Positions 7,129 through 14,867 of a DNA stretch of 29,448 bases are shown one piece after another. A model generated the notes under the pieces. It had not been told where the DNA came from. It saw only the letters and a program-made list of their open reading frames with translations, and searched no databases. The stretch spans positions 1 through 29,448 of IMG/VR virus record IMGVR_UViG_3300030382_002467, one strand, 5' to 3'. The position numbers were made by a program, and so were the translations under genes. The stretch's first letter is position 1. Each line of letters begins with the position of its first letter. The DNA is from a virus.

Positions 7129-8051
7129 TGGCAAATTTTAGTAAACCAAAAGTACAGTTAAGTAAGTCTAACTTTAAGAAAGCTGTTCTTAATTCTAATA
7201 AGAAACTTGAGTCTAAAAATAAATCTCTTGAAAAATCTATCAAGGATCAAAAAGGGCAGTTAAAATCTTTAGACAAAGAGTATAGCTCCGAAGCTAATAA
7301 ACTTAGAAAACTTCTTATAGATGTTGAATTTAACGAGGAAAGACTTCAAAAGATTCAAGGTGGAGTTTATTCCACTGATAAACTTTTAAAAACTAAACTT
7401 GATGCTGTTTCTTCTGCTGAGAAAGATGCTAAGGGCTATGAGAAAAAGGCGTTAAAGCAGGAGGAAAAAGAGCATAAGCTTAGGGATGAGATTGCACAGC
7501 TTGAGTTTTATAAGAAAAAACTTGAGTCTTCTAAAGTTGAGCTTGCTGGTATTCAGGTTAAAAAAGACAATGCCCTAAAAGATGTTTCCCTAGTTAAAAG
7601 TGAGATAAGTAAGATTAAGGCTGATGGCGAGAACATGGTAGCTAACTATAATCAAGCTTATAATGAATATGAAGTGGAAATAGAGAAGCGTCAAGAGTTT
7701 GCAAAGACATTAGAAAATACATTGTCAGGCACAAAAGATGAGATAGCTGTAGAAAGAGGAAGACTTGACAGTGTCCGCAAGGTAATGGAAAATGAAAAAA
7801 ATATAGCAGACAATGAATTACAGGCTGTTAAAAACCTTACAAATGATACAGAAGATAAATATATTGGATGGGAACAGAAAATAGTAAAGATAACAGAGAA
7901 GGCGGACAAGGAAGAAGATCGTATTAAAAAAGCAAAAGAAAGATATGAAAAGTGGCGTATTGGAGTATTAGAAGAAGTTGCTCGTATGAAGCTTAAAAAG
8001 AAAGTTGATAACATAGATAAAGCAGGCTTATCAGAAATATTAAATGGCTAG
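7128..8051 (+). CDS. long coiled-coil protein (307 aa)
   Basis: The start overlaps the preceding TAA. The 307-aa product is almost entirely charged alpha-helix with heptad-like hydrophobic spacing from about residue 20 to 285 (for example KLESKNKSLEKSIKDQKGQL and LEFYKKKLESSKVELAGIQV). There is no signal peptide, Walker or metal motif. Within a tail gene cluster it may be a rod-like virion spacer, scaffold or fibre-assembly factor. Lys/Glu abundance can mimic many unrelated coiled-coil families, so no name is given. It overlaps the next gene by eight bases. Confidence 0.6.
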   Translation: MANFSKPKVQLSKSNFKKAVLNSNKKLESKNKSLEKSIKDQKGQLKSLDKEYSSEANKLRKLLIDVEFNEERLQKIQGGVYSTDKLLKTKLDAVSSAEKDAKGYEKKALKQEEKEHKLRDEIAQLEFYKKKLESSKVELAGIQVKKDNALKDVSLVKSEISKIKADGENMVANYNQAYNEYEVEIEKRQEFAKTLENTLSGTKDEIAVERGRLDSVRKVMENEKNIADNELQAVKNLTNDTEDKYIGWEQKIVKITEKADKEEDRIKKAKERYEKWRIGVLEEVARMKLKKKVDNIDKAGLSEILNG

Positions 8052-9261
8052 TGCTGGCACAAGTGCTGTAAGGATAATTGATAACGACAATGATGTCGTA
8101 ACAGTCACTGATAATCGTCTTGACGTAAATGCAGTATTGTCAGCTTCGGATAATATTGAAATTGGTAATGTAGATATTCAGCTTGATGGTACTGCTGTTT
8201 CTAAGGCAAGTGGCTCATTGGACGCTGGGACTATTCGTGTTACCCTTGCTACTAATGACCCTTTAATCCATGCCGAAGATGATGCACATACTACTGGTGA
8301 CCATGGCATTATGCCTCTTGCTGTTAGAAATGATACCCTCGCAGCTTTGGGTGGTGCAGATGGTGATTATGCCCCATTACAAGTAGACTCTAAAGGAAAT
8401 TTATATGTAAGTATAATTAATGACACGCTTTATGCAGGAATCGCATGGGCACAAAATAGATCAATGCCAACAGTTCCATCAGTCAGAAAAGATACTCTTG
8501 CACATCTTTCTGGTGTAGGTGATGGAGATTATACTCATTTATATGTTGATAGCATAGGCGGTCTCTATGTAACTGGTAGCGAGGTTGAAAATGCTGCTGT
8601 TCAAAGTGAACCTTTGCTTATAGGAGGTAGATATGATTCTTCCGCTAGAACACTTCACGATGGAGATGCTGGTGCAGCTGCACTAAATGCTTCTGGTCAT
8701 GTCATTGTAGATGTTGTAAATGGAGGTCAATTAGATACAATTATTGATACATTGGAAACTACGCTGACTGCCATTGAAACAGATATTGCAGCTAATGAAG
8801 TTCTATTGGGGACTATTGATTCAGATACAGATGCAATAAAAACAGCTGTAGAAATTTTAGATAATGCTATTAGTGGAAGCGAGATGCAAGTTGATATTGT
8901 ATCTTCTGCCACACTATCAGTTAATTCTCATGCAGTAACTAATGCTGGTACTTTTGCAGTACAGGCAGGACATGATATTACTGGTCTTGCGAGTGATGAT
9001 AATGATACAGTAGGTACAAGTGCTGAAAAGATTTCTGGAGCAGATGGTGATGTTGCTTGTAAGCGTGTTGATATAATGGCACATCCAGATAATACTGGAT
9101 ATATATGGATAGGAGATAGTGCGGTTTCTGTTAATGGTTTAAATGGAGGTATAAGACTTTCTCCTGGGGATTTTTATAGTATGGATATAGACAATACAGG
9201 TGATGTTTACGCCATAGCAACTGTTGATGGTGAAAATGTTTGTTTTAATTATTTTACATAA
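8044..9261 (+). CDS. repeat-containing tail fibre/appendage protein (405 aa)
   Basis: The gene overlaps its upstream neighbour by eight bases. The protein starts with TSAVRIIDNDNDVVTVTDNR, has three diverged repeats (about residues 90-123, 141-177, 190-223) and a heptad segment (residues 227-275, LDTIIDTLETTLTAIETDIA) that could be a trimeric coiled coil. It ends in a beta domain: RVDIMAHPDNTGYIWIGDSA, then IRLSPGDFYSMDIDN and VYAIATVDGENVCFNY. That end resembles a widespread small beta-sandwich in phage appendage proteins. A trimeric fibre or tail decoration protein is the best reading; receptor specificity cannot be deduced. Confidence 0.6.
   Translation: MASAGTSAVRIIDNDNDVVTVTDNRLDVNAVLSASDNIEIGNVDIQLDGTAVSKASGSLDAGTIRVTLATNDPLIHAEDDAHTTGDHGIMPLAVRNDTLAALGGADGDYAPLQVDSKGNLYVSIINDTLYAGIAWAQNRSMPTVPSVRKDTLAHLSGVGDGDYTHLYVDSIGGLYVTGSEVENAAVQSEPLLIGGRYDSSARTLHDGDAGAAALNASGHVIVDVVNGGQLDTIIDTLETTLTAIETDIAANEVLLGTIDSDTDAIKTAVEILDNAISGSEMQVDIVSSATLSVNSHAVTNAGTFAVQAGHDITGLASDDNDTVGTSAEKISGADGDVACKRVDIMAHPDNTGYIWIGDSAVSVNGLNGGIRLSPGDFYSMDIDNTGDVYAIATVDGENVCFNYFT
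8311..8712 (+). repeat. three diverged tandem protein repeats in the 405-aa appendage protein
   Basis: The units share a pattern of P-x-x-(V/I)-R/G-x-D-(T/S)-L/A followed by a Gly/Asp turn (GGADGDY, VGDGDY, DGDAGA) and a strand such as LQVDSKGNLYV, LYVDSIGGLYV or LNASGHVIV. They look like stacked beta modules of a shaft. Confidence 0.65.
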
Positions 9262-9824
9262 TGCCTAATACACTTACAAAGGCAACTAGGCAAAGCTTTA
9301 CAACTACTATGAATTTTTATCATGCAATGACAGACCATGACACAGAATGGATAATATGCAACAATGATTCTTTCTTCAAATTAGGAGGGCAAGATACAAG
9401 TGTTGACGATGAAGAGGCAGGGATTATTTCATCATCAAATCAGGCAATAATAAGAAGTTTATGGTTTATTGCACCTTTTAATATGACTGTAACACACATA
9501 TCTGGAAATGTTATGGATGATGATTTAACTACCCATCAAGATGCTAATTTTTTAGGTATATGGATTGTATCGAGTTTTGGGACTTCAGGAAATACTCCAG
9601 CAGCAAAAACAGGTACTCAGACTTTTACGCTTAAATATATAACTCAAGATTGGTATGCAGCAGGTTTAGGGCAAGGAGATGATACATCATATGCTTTTTA
9701 CGATACAAGTCCATCACTTACTTTGTCTGCTGGTGATGCTGTATGGGCAGGACATATGAACTTTAGAAGTAGTCTATCTGACGCTACTACAGTACAAATG
9801 TCAATATGGGGACATGAAACTTAA
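9261..9824 (+). CDS. beta-rich virion protein (187 aa)
   Basis: TAATG overlaps the preceding gene. The product MPNTLTKATRQSFTTTMNFY... contains segments such as IIRSLWFIAPFNMTVTHISG, FLGIWIVSSF and SLTLSAGDAVWAGHMNFRSS, ending VQMSIWGHET. This 'shift in molecular surface then amplitude' pattern, with 'GDavwaG' near the end, occurs in small phage tail or capsid decoration proteins that I cannot name with certainty. It forms a pair with the preceding appendage protein, and no enzymatic residues are apparent. Confidence 0.5.
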   Translation: MPNTLTKATRQSFTTTMNFYHAMTDHDTEWIICNNDSFFKLGGQDTSVDDEEAGIISSSNQAIIRSLWFIAPFNMTVTHISGNVMDDDLTTHQDANFLGIWIVSSFGTSGNTPAAKTGTQTFTLKYITQDWYAAGLGQGDDTSYAFYDTSPSLTLSAGDAVWAGHMNFRSSLSDATTVQMSIWGHET

Positions 9825-9835
9825 TATGGGAATTT

Positions 9836-10606
9836 ATGAGTAAAAATGTAGTAAAACGAGCAATAGTAACACCTGACAAACATTTCCCATTAGCGGATAA
9901 AAAAGCAATTAGTGTTTTATGTCAGGCAATTGAAATAGTAAAACCAGATATATATGTTGATCTTGGTGATATTGGAGAATGGGAAGGTAGTAGTCACTGG
10001 CAATGGAGAAAGAAGAAACGTCCACCGCTAGAGTATCAGACTCCTTTTATAGACCAAGATATAAAGGATGTTAACAAGGGGATGGACATAATAGATGAGT
10101 CTCTCGATAAAGCAAACTGTAAGGTTAAGCATATGATCGAGGGCAATCACGATGATTGGATGAACAGATTTGTAGATGAACATCCATATCTGAAAGGATA
10201 CAGGTTTAAAGAATGTGTAAAACTAGAAGAAAGAGGTTATACGTATCATCCAACGGGCAAATACATGAAGCTTGGGAAGTTAGCAATATATCACGGGCAT
10301 CACTTTGCTGGGATAAACCATACGAGGAATCATTTACTAAGGCTTGGAACGAACATAATGTATGGTCATCATCACGACATACAACAGTCATCTGTTACCC
10401 ACTTGGATGGGGTGAAGTCAGCGTGGAGTATAGGGTGTCTGAAGGACATGAAATCGGAGAAGAATGAATTTTTACAACACAGGATGCACAACTGGTCTCA
10501 TGCATTTGCAATCGTTGATTTCTATGACAAAGGCTTTTTCACTGTGCATGTAATACAAATTATAAATGGTAAGACCTCTTTATGGGGTGAGCTTATTAGT
10601 GGCTAA
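9836..10606 (+). CDS. calcineurin-like metallophosphoesterase
   Basis: The 256-aa protein carries the full metallophosphoesterase metal-ligand set: D14-x-H16 (PDKHFP), D45 in VDLGD, N104-H105-D106 in EGNHD, H153 in YHGHH, and H178/H180 in YGHHHD. This predicts a two-metal phosphoesterase active site; the substrate (nucleic acid, nucleotide or phosphoprotein) cannot be read from the sequence. The gene lies between a tail protein and the lysis-like genes, co-directional with virion genes. It may therefore be a virion-associated or late-expressed enzyme rather than a replication enzyme. The ribosome site is weak (GGGA upstream of ATG 9836). It overlaps the next gene by eight bases. Confidence 0.88.
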   Translation: MSKNVVKRAIVTPDKHFPLADKKAISVLCQAIEIVKPDIYVDLGDIGEWEGSSHWQWRKKKRPPLEYQTPFIDQDIKDVNKGMDIIDESLDKANCKVKHMIEGNHDDWMNRFVDEHPYLKGYRFKECVKLEERGYTYHPTGKYMKLGKLAIYHGHHFAGINHTRNHLLRLGTNIMYGHHHDIQQSSVTHLDGVKSAWSIGCLKDMKSEKNEFLQHRMHNWSHAFAIVDFYDKGFFTVHVIQIINGKTSLWGELISG

Positions 10607-11384
10607 TTCAATAGCAGATATGTTAGCAATGGAAACGGCAGAGCCAGATGCTACATTAACACCACTTGATGTGTTTGGAGAAAAGTCTAAAGATGCTGAT
10701 GATGCTAGAGAAAAGGTTAATTCATTTGCATCAATACTTTCTGGTACTGGTGGTAAAAATATATTTGGTCAAGACGTTGCACCATTAACTGAAGAAGATT
10801 TATTGGGTATGGTAATGGGCACTACTGGTGGCCCAATGGGTAGCGGTAAAGGATTATTAAAAGGAATTAAAAAATCTCCTAAAGTAAAAACTTTGTTAAA
10901 CAAGGTATTTAAAGGTGATAGGGATGTAGTTTTAGCAGATTTAACAGATGAAATGGGGAATGTGTTTAAGCAACCTTTTTATAAATCAAGTGGAAGAAGT
11001 GGAAGAAGTGCTTTAAAGCGTCAGGCTGGAGAGTTAGATAAAAGGGCTGGCGAGTGGCTTCCCTTTATGGGTAGAACTGAGAAGTCAGGAAGAGTTATGG
11101 ATGCATCTGGAAAAATTAGCGGACAAGCTCCAGAAGGATGGTTTATAAAAGGAACTAAAACTGGCCCAAGCACAAAAGGCAAGCCGTTTTGGGAACATTT
11201 AGGGTCAGGTGGTACTGATTTAGAAAAAAGACTAGGTTCTATGGGAGATATTAGTAAAGAATTAAAACGTTTAGAGAGTACAGGTTATTTTAAAAAAGAT
11301 ATTTCTGGAAAGGGTGCAAAATCAATGAATAAATGGTTAAAAGAGCAGGGCGTATCAATTGCTGATGTTCTTAGTTTTCAATAA
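10599..11384 (+). CDS. probable virion/ejection-associated protein with PxDVxGEKS motif (261 aa)
   Basis: I chose the GTG at 10599, which has GGGGTGAG eight bases upstream and overlaps the phosphoesterase stop by eight bases. An ATG at 10566 would overlap by 41 bases. The product begins VANSIADMLAMETAEPD and has LTPLDVFGEKSKDAD at residues 20-34. It then has a Gly-rich stretch (GTTGGPMGSGKGLLKGIKK), a helical/basic middle and a Gly-rich C-terminus ending WLKEQGVSIADVLSFQ. The segment P-x-DV-x-GEKS recurs in the 923-aa protein downstream, suggesting a shared docking element. GTTGGPMGSGKG resembles a P-loop but no other ATPase motif is present. The function is unknown. Confidence 0.55.
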   Translation: MANSIADMLAMETAEPDATLTPLDVFGEKSKDADDAREKVNSFASILSGTGGKNIFGQDVAPLTEEDLLGMVMGTTGGPMGSGKGLLKGIKKSPKVKTLLNKVFKGDRDVVLADLTDEMGNVFKQPFYKSSGRSGRSALKRQAGELDKRAGEWLPFMGRTEKSGRVMDASGKISGQAPEGWFIKGTKTGPSTKGKPFWEHLGSGGTDLEKRLGSMGDISKELKRLESTGYFKKDISGKGAKSMNKWLKEQGVSIADVLSFQ

Positions 11385-11385
11385 A

Positions 11386-11541
11386 ATGAACGGAATAATA
11401 GATACATTGAAAACAACGGGAGCAGGTGTAAGTGGATGGTGGTTGTCGGTTAGTGGCTGGCTTCCAGAGGTTGTATCACTAGGGGTTGGAATTGCAACTT
11501 TAGTGTACCTTATAATTAAAATATATAAAGAGCTCAAGTAA
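11386..11541 (+). CDS. holin-like small membrane protein (51 aa)
   Basis: The ATG at 11386 lies just after the previous stop; an in-frame ATG at 11359 lies inside the upstream gene and is less likely. The product MNGIIDTLKTTGAGVSGWWL continues to WLPEVVSLGVGIATLVYLII and a basic end KIYKELK, i.e. one transmembrane helix (about residues 28-46) with a charged C-terminal tail. Size, topology and position suit a class II/III-like phage holin that would permeabilise the inner membrane at lysis. Other small membrane proteins cannot be excluded. Confidence 0.6.
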   Translation: MNGIIDTLKTTGAGVSGWWLSVSGWLPEVVSLGVGIATLVYLIIKIYKELK

Positions 11542-11559
11542 ATTACATGGGAGGTGTAG

Positions 11560-11811
11560 TTGGACATAATAGGCATAATAGAAACAATTGGGATTCCAGT
11601 TTCCGTAGCACTCGGTCTAGGCTATGCACTAATGTATTTAATAAAATTTTTAACAAGAGATGTACAGGAAGATATAAAGAATTTACACGATATAACTGTG
11701 AAGCTTATAGACAGTAATCGTGAATCAAAGGATGAAACTAAAAAAACAATGACAGCAGTTAATGTAATAAAAGACATCGTAATAAAACTTTTCAAACAGG
11801 GAGAAAAATAA
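11560..11811 (+). CDS. small membrane protein, holin/antiholin-like (83 aa), TTG start
   Basis: The best start is TTG at 11560, supported by GGGAGGTG ending six to seven bases upstream; no ATG or GTG fits the N-terminus as well. The protein starts MDIIGIIETIGIPVSVALGL with a hydrophobic helix through GYALMYLIKFL (about residues 8-31), then a charged helix RDVQEDIKNLHDITVKLIDS and a Lys-rich end. One N-terminal membrane helix followed by a cytoplasmic helix resembles BhlA/UviB/YvrJ-type holin-like proteins. That family placement is inference from shape, not a match I can verify. Confidence 0.6.
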   Translation: MDIIGIIETIGIPVSVALGLGYALMYLIKFLTRDVQEDIKNLHDITVKLIDSNRESKDETKKTMTAVNVIKDIVIKLFKQGEK

Positions 11812-11964
11812 ATGTTAGAATTTTTATCAAGTAACTGGGAATATGCACTGATAGGTATTCTCTGTATAGATAAGGTCGTTGCACTTAGCCCAACAGAGTG
11901 GGATGATCTTATATGGACATCAGTTAAAAAAGGAATCTATAAAGCGGTAGGTAAAAATGTTTAA
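11812..11964 (+). CDS. small hypothetical protein, lysis cluster (50 aa)
   Basis: The ATG directly follows the TAA of the 83-aa gene. The sequence is MLEFLSSNWEYALIGILCID, then KVVALSPTEWDDLIWTSVKK and GIYKAVGKNV. The first part is mildly hydrophobic (a possible short membrane helix, residues 8-24); the second is amphipathic with a basic end. Small proteins with a 'LSPTxxDD' turn are, in my memory, common near phage holin genes. It overlaps the next gene by eight bases. A membrane-associated lysis or entry accessory is plausible. Confidence 0.5.
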   Translation: MLEFLSSNWEYALIGILCIDKVVALSPTEWDDLIWTSVKKGIYKAVGKNV

Positions 11965-12109
11965 ATTGATAATAGCAAAAGCAGTTGCAAAGCATGGTCT
12001 TCTTCCTCTTCTTTTAAAGGTGGGAGATATTGCTGTAAAAGTGACAAAGACAAAAAAAGATGATAAAGCTTGGGCTAAAGTTAAAAAGGTTATAAGTGAA
12101 AATCTATAA
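11957..12109 (+). CDS. small basic amphipathic protein (50 aa)
   Basis: The ATG at 11957 overlaps the preceding gene by eight bases, and the gene itself overlaps the next GTG start by 14. The product MFKLIIAKAVAKHGLLPLLL continues VGDIAVKVTKTKKDDKAWAK and ends KVKKVISENL. It is a basic, hydrophobic/amphipathic peptide, too short for a folded enzyme. By placement it belongs with the three preceding small proteins. Membrane association is likely; whether it is a holin, antiholin or a virion micro-protein cannot be decided. Confidence 0.5.
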   Translation: MFKLIIAKAVAKHGLLPLLLKVGDIAVKVTKTKKDDKAWAKVKKVISENL

Positions 12110-12188
12110 TGAAATAGTATTTGATGTAGATGGGAATGTAGTATATGAAGATAGCTTCGAGTATAGTGGTGATGTTATGCTTTGTCAA
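12096..12188 (+). other. N-terminal KIYNEIV...EDSFEYSGD tag, copy 1
   Basis: This stretch encodes residues 1-31, MKIYNEIVFDVDGNVV... ending EDSFEYSGDVMLCQ. Copy 2 starts at 16911. The two copies match at KIYNEIV and at EDSFEYSGD and differ in the loop between (seven residues longer in copy 2). Confidence 0.75.
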
Positions 12189-14867
12189 GAGGATGATCCA
12201 TATGATATAAATAAGGATGGTCGTCTAGATATTCTTGATGTAGTGAGAGCTGGTAATGCGGGTAATCAAGAGCTAGCAAAAAATATCTTAAAGGCTATAG
12301 GTCGGGGTATGTCTGGAACGGATTATATGGCGTCCTTGACTGATCAAAGCCAAGAAGAAATAGTGCCTGTAGATGTAGCAGGAGAAAAATCAAGGGCTGA
12401 TGAGCTTTTAATGCAACAGAGTGGTGCTTTAACCGCTAATCCAATGCCATCTCTTCCTTCTATCTCAAATGTAGGGGCTGCTCCTTTTTCTGGCTCTATT
12501 AATTGGAATGCAATTCCTGGTGGATTTCAGCCACTACCACAGATAGCAGGTGGGAAAAAGAAGTTATATCAGCTATCTAAGTTTCATGGAGGGATGAACC
12601 AAAAGTCTTCTCCAAGAGATATATCTGACGCAGAATGTCAAGAAGCTACAAACGTGACAGTTTCACAAGTTGGAAGAATAAAACTTCTTGGGGATATAAA
12701 AAGTACTAGTAGTGGAATCACTACAACTACTTTAGCTGATGCTGGCATTCCATCTCCTGGGTATGGGCTTTATGTATTTAAAAGTGGATACTCATTAGCG
12801 TCAACCCCAGTTCAAGGTGATTATACAATTAATGTTTCGCAAGATGGAGGTGTGTGCCAACTATATGACGGATCGGATACTGGAACACTTACAATATCAA
12901 ATACAGCAACTCATGTTGCTCCTGTGTTTTATGCAGCTGGCAATGGACTTTATGCAAGCAATGCTAACCTTCTTCACGCTGGGCATGCAAATGATACAAG
13001 AAAAGCTGCTATACTTGTATATAGAAAAGATTACAATGCTAATATCACAACTAAAGTTTGGTCGACTGGTGAGGCACTTTTAACATCCCCAACATTTATT
13101 GAATCTGCTGCTGGAAATTCAAATAATGAAGCTAATGGCAAGGTCACATTAGAATGGGATGATGGCACTGTTTCATTTGATCCTGTTGCTGTTGATGGAG
13201 CAGCAGCGGTTCATATTGGATCATCTGGGTCTGGTAATTGGGGCACTTCAAGTGGAACTGGTTACTTTTTTTACATCTCATGGCTATTTGATAATGGTTG
13301 TGAGACTGGGTTGACTGCCCTTCAAAAGACTGGCGGTAGTTATGCAAGTGGATACACATTCCAAGAGGAGCAATTATCGTTTAATTTCTCTGTTAAAAAC
13401 GTTGATTCAACAGGGGTTTCTGGCACAAATTATCTTGGAGGTAATGCCAGAATACATGGAGCACGTATTTATTATAGAGAGGCTGGAACGGTGGAAAGAT
13501 ATATGCTTGCAGAGGTTAGTCTCCTTGATGGTATTATGGGTGCTGCTGATTCTACATTTACTCCCTGGGATCACAATAGTGATGTTTATGATCTCGCAGC
13601 AAACATTACATTTAGCTCTCCCCCATCATTATACACATATGTTTCAAAAAATGGATATTATGCAAATGAAATGTATGATAAGTCTTCTGAAACTATTACC
13701 GATGATACCGCTGGGCCAGCAGCTCATGAAGTAAGGTATAGAACAGCAGCTGTTGGTTCTAATGGTTCTGTATTTATAGGTTGTATTAGTTTTAGGGGAA
13801 AGGTAATTATGGATGGGATGATGTATTCTATGCCTAATAAACCTGGGGTATTCCCAGAGCTTAATGTATTTGATTCTCCTTCATCTGATGGAACACCAAT
13901 AACAGCACTAGTGGCATTCAAAGATAAGATACTACAATTTAAACAGGATGCATTATATGTTATAAATATATCAAATCCAACACAGTTTTATGTAGAAGCT
14001 TCATTTAGAAATTGTGGTATAATGAATCCATGTCAGGCATTTCAAACTCCATTTGGAGTAATATTTGCAAACTATATTGGATGTTTCATATATGATGGAA
14101 GTAAAGTAATATCTCTTACATCTGGTAAATTTTCTATTGCTAATTGGGGTATTTCTGAGGGTAGCGTTGTAGATACTCCTGCTGCTAGTAAAGATGCTGT
14201 AAAAGTTCCTTGTGTTGGATATGATCCACGTTCACAAAGTATTATAGTTTTAAAAGATGTTGGAGATAATGGAACTTCTTCTACCACCCCGAATGCAGAA
14301 AGTGCTTGGGTATATCATATGGGAACACAATCATGGACTGAGGGAACTTCTATGATTTCACAGTCAAATGCAATTCGTCATTCCAATTTTGTTATATCTC
14401 CAAATGGATATTTGAGTATATGTCAGAGCGATGTAGAGACATTAAAAACATATAATATTGGAGAGGCAGCTACACAATCAATAACATATTGGACGAAAGA
14501 TTTAGATTTTGGATTACCATCTCAGACAAAGTATTTATATAAAGTTTATATTACATATAAAGGAGACGCATCTGGACTTACAGTTAAATGGGGTGCAGAT
14601 GGTCATGATAGAACACAATCAGAGGTAGCTGATCTCTATAGTTTCGCAACAAATTCTCATGGAGGTACTGAGAGTTTAACTCCACTTGAAGATAAAGATG
14701 ATGGTAGTGATGCTATAGAAAATTGGCATGTTGCAACGTTATACCCAGATAATTCAGCTGAGGCTGGCGGTTGGTATAGTATGTCAATATATATGAATGG
14801 GACAGTTGATGATACTTTCGAGATAAATGATATTTCAATACTATACAGAGCGAGACCTATAAAATGA
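12096..14867 (+). CDS. 923-aa stopper/hub-like virion protein with mosaic N-terminus
   Basis: The start is GTG (12096), giving MKIYNEIV as in the gene at 16911. The N-terminus is a mosaic: a tag (residues 1-31), a dockerin-like calcium loop (D37-x-N39-x-D41-G42, D48), and a PVDVAGEKSRAD segment (91-102). From about residue 155 the protein reads KFHGGMNQKSSPRDISDAEC then QEATNVTVSQVGRI. This 'GG-N-x-s-P-x-x-I-x-x-x-E-x-x-E-a-x-N' element opens a large family of phage stabilisation/tail-tubular-like proteins, commonly followed by beta-propeller repeats. The remaining ~750 residues are beta-rich, matching that. It probably forms a tail tube/hub or stopper beneath the neck. Confidence 0.65.
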   Translation: MKIYNEIVFDVDGNVVYEDSFEYSGDVMLCQEDDPYDINKDGRLDILDVVRAGNAGNQELAKNILKAIGRGMSGTDYMASLTDQSQEEIVPVDVAGEKSRADELLMQQSGALTANPMPSLPSISNVGAAPFSGSINWNAIPGGFQPLPQIAGGKKKLYQLSKFHGGMNQKSSPRDISDAECQEATNVTVSQVGRIKLLGDIKSTSSGITTTTLADAGIPSPGYGLYVFKSGYSLASTPVQGDYTINVSQDGGVCQLYDGSDTGTLTISNTATHVAPVFYAAGNGLYASNANLLHAGHANDTRKAAILVYRKDYNANITTKVWSTGEALLTSPTFIESAAGNSNNEANGKVTLEWDDGTVSFDPVAVDGAAAVHIGSSGSGNWGTSSGTGYFFYISWLFDNGCETGLTALQKTGGSYASGYTFQEEQLSFNFSVKNVDSTGVSGTNYLGGNARIHGARIYYREAGTVERYMLAEVSLLDGIMGAADSTFTPWDHNSDVYDLAANITFSSPPSLYTYVSKNGYYANEMYDKSSETITDDTAGPAAHEVRYRTAAVGSNGSVFIGCISFRGKVIMDGMMYSMPNKPGVFPELNVFDSPSSDGTPITALVAFKDKILQFKQDALYVINISNPTQFYVEASFRNCGIMNPCQAFQTPFGVIFANYIGCFIYDGSKVISLTSGKFSIANWGISEGSVVDTPAASKDAVKVPCVGYDPRSQSIIVLKDVGDNGTSSTTPNAESAWVYHMGTQSWTEGTSMISQSNAIRHSNFVISPNGYLSICQSDVETLKTYNIGEAATQSITYWTKDLDFGLPSQTKYLYKVYITYKGDASGLTVKWGADGHDRTQSEVADLYSFATNSHGGTESLTPLEDKDDGSDAIENWHVATLYPDNSAEAGGWYSMSIYMNGTVDDTFEINDISILYRARPIK
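12204..12239 (+). other. dockerin-like calcium-binding loop
   Basis: This stretch encodes DINKDGRLDILD (residues 37-48), matching the classic dockerin/EF-hand loop D-x-N-x-D-G-x-(L/I/V)-(D/N)-x-x-D, followed by a helix VVRAGNAG. Only one loop is present, whereas true dockerins usually have two. Confidence 0.65.

Noticed and set aside
10566-10598. ATG at 10566 as start of the 261-aa protein
   Set aside because: It would overlap the phosphoesterase by 41 bases; GTG 10599 has a better ribosome site and the eight-base overlap seen elsewhere in this operon.
10800-10870. P-loop ATPase motif (GTTGGPMGSGKG) in the 261-aa protein
   Set aside because: There is no Walker B or other ATPase motif, and the segment is ordinary Gly-rich sequence similar to neighbouring ejection-type proteins.
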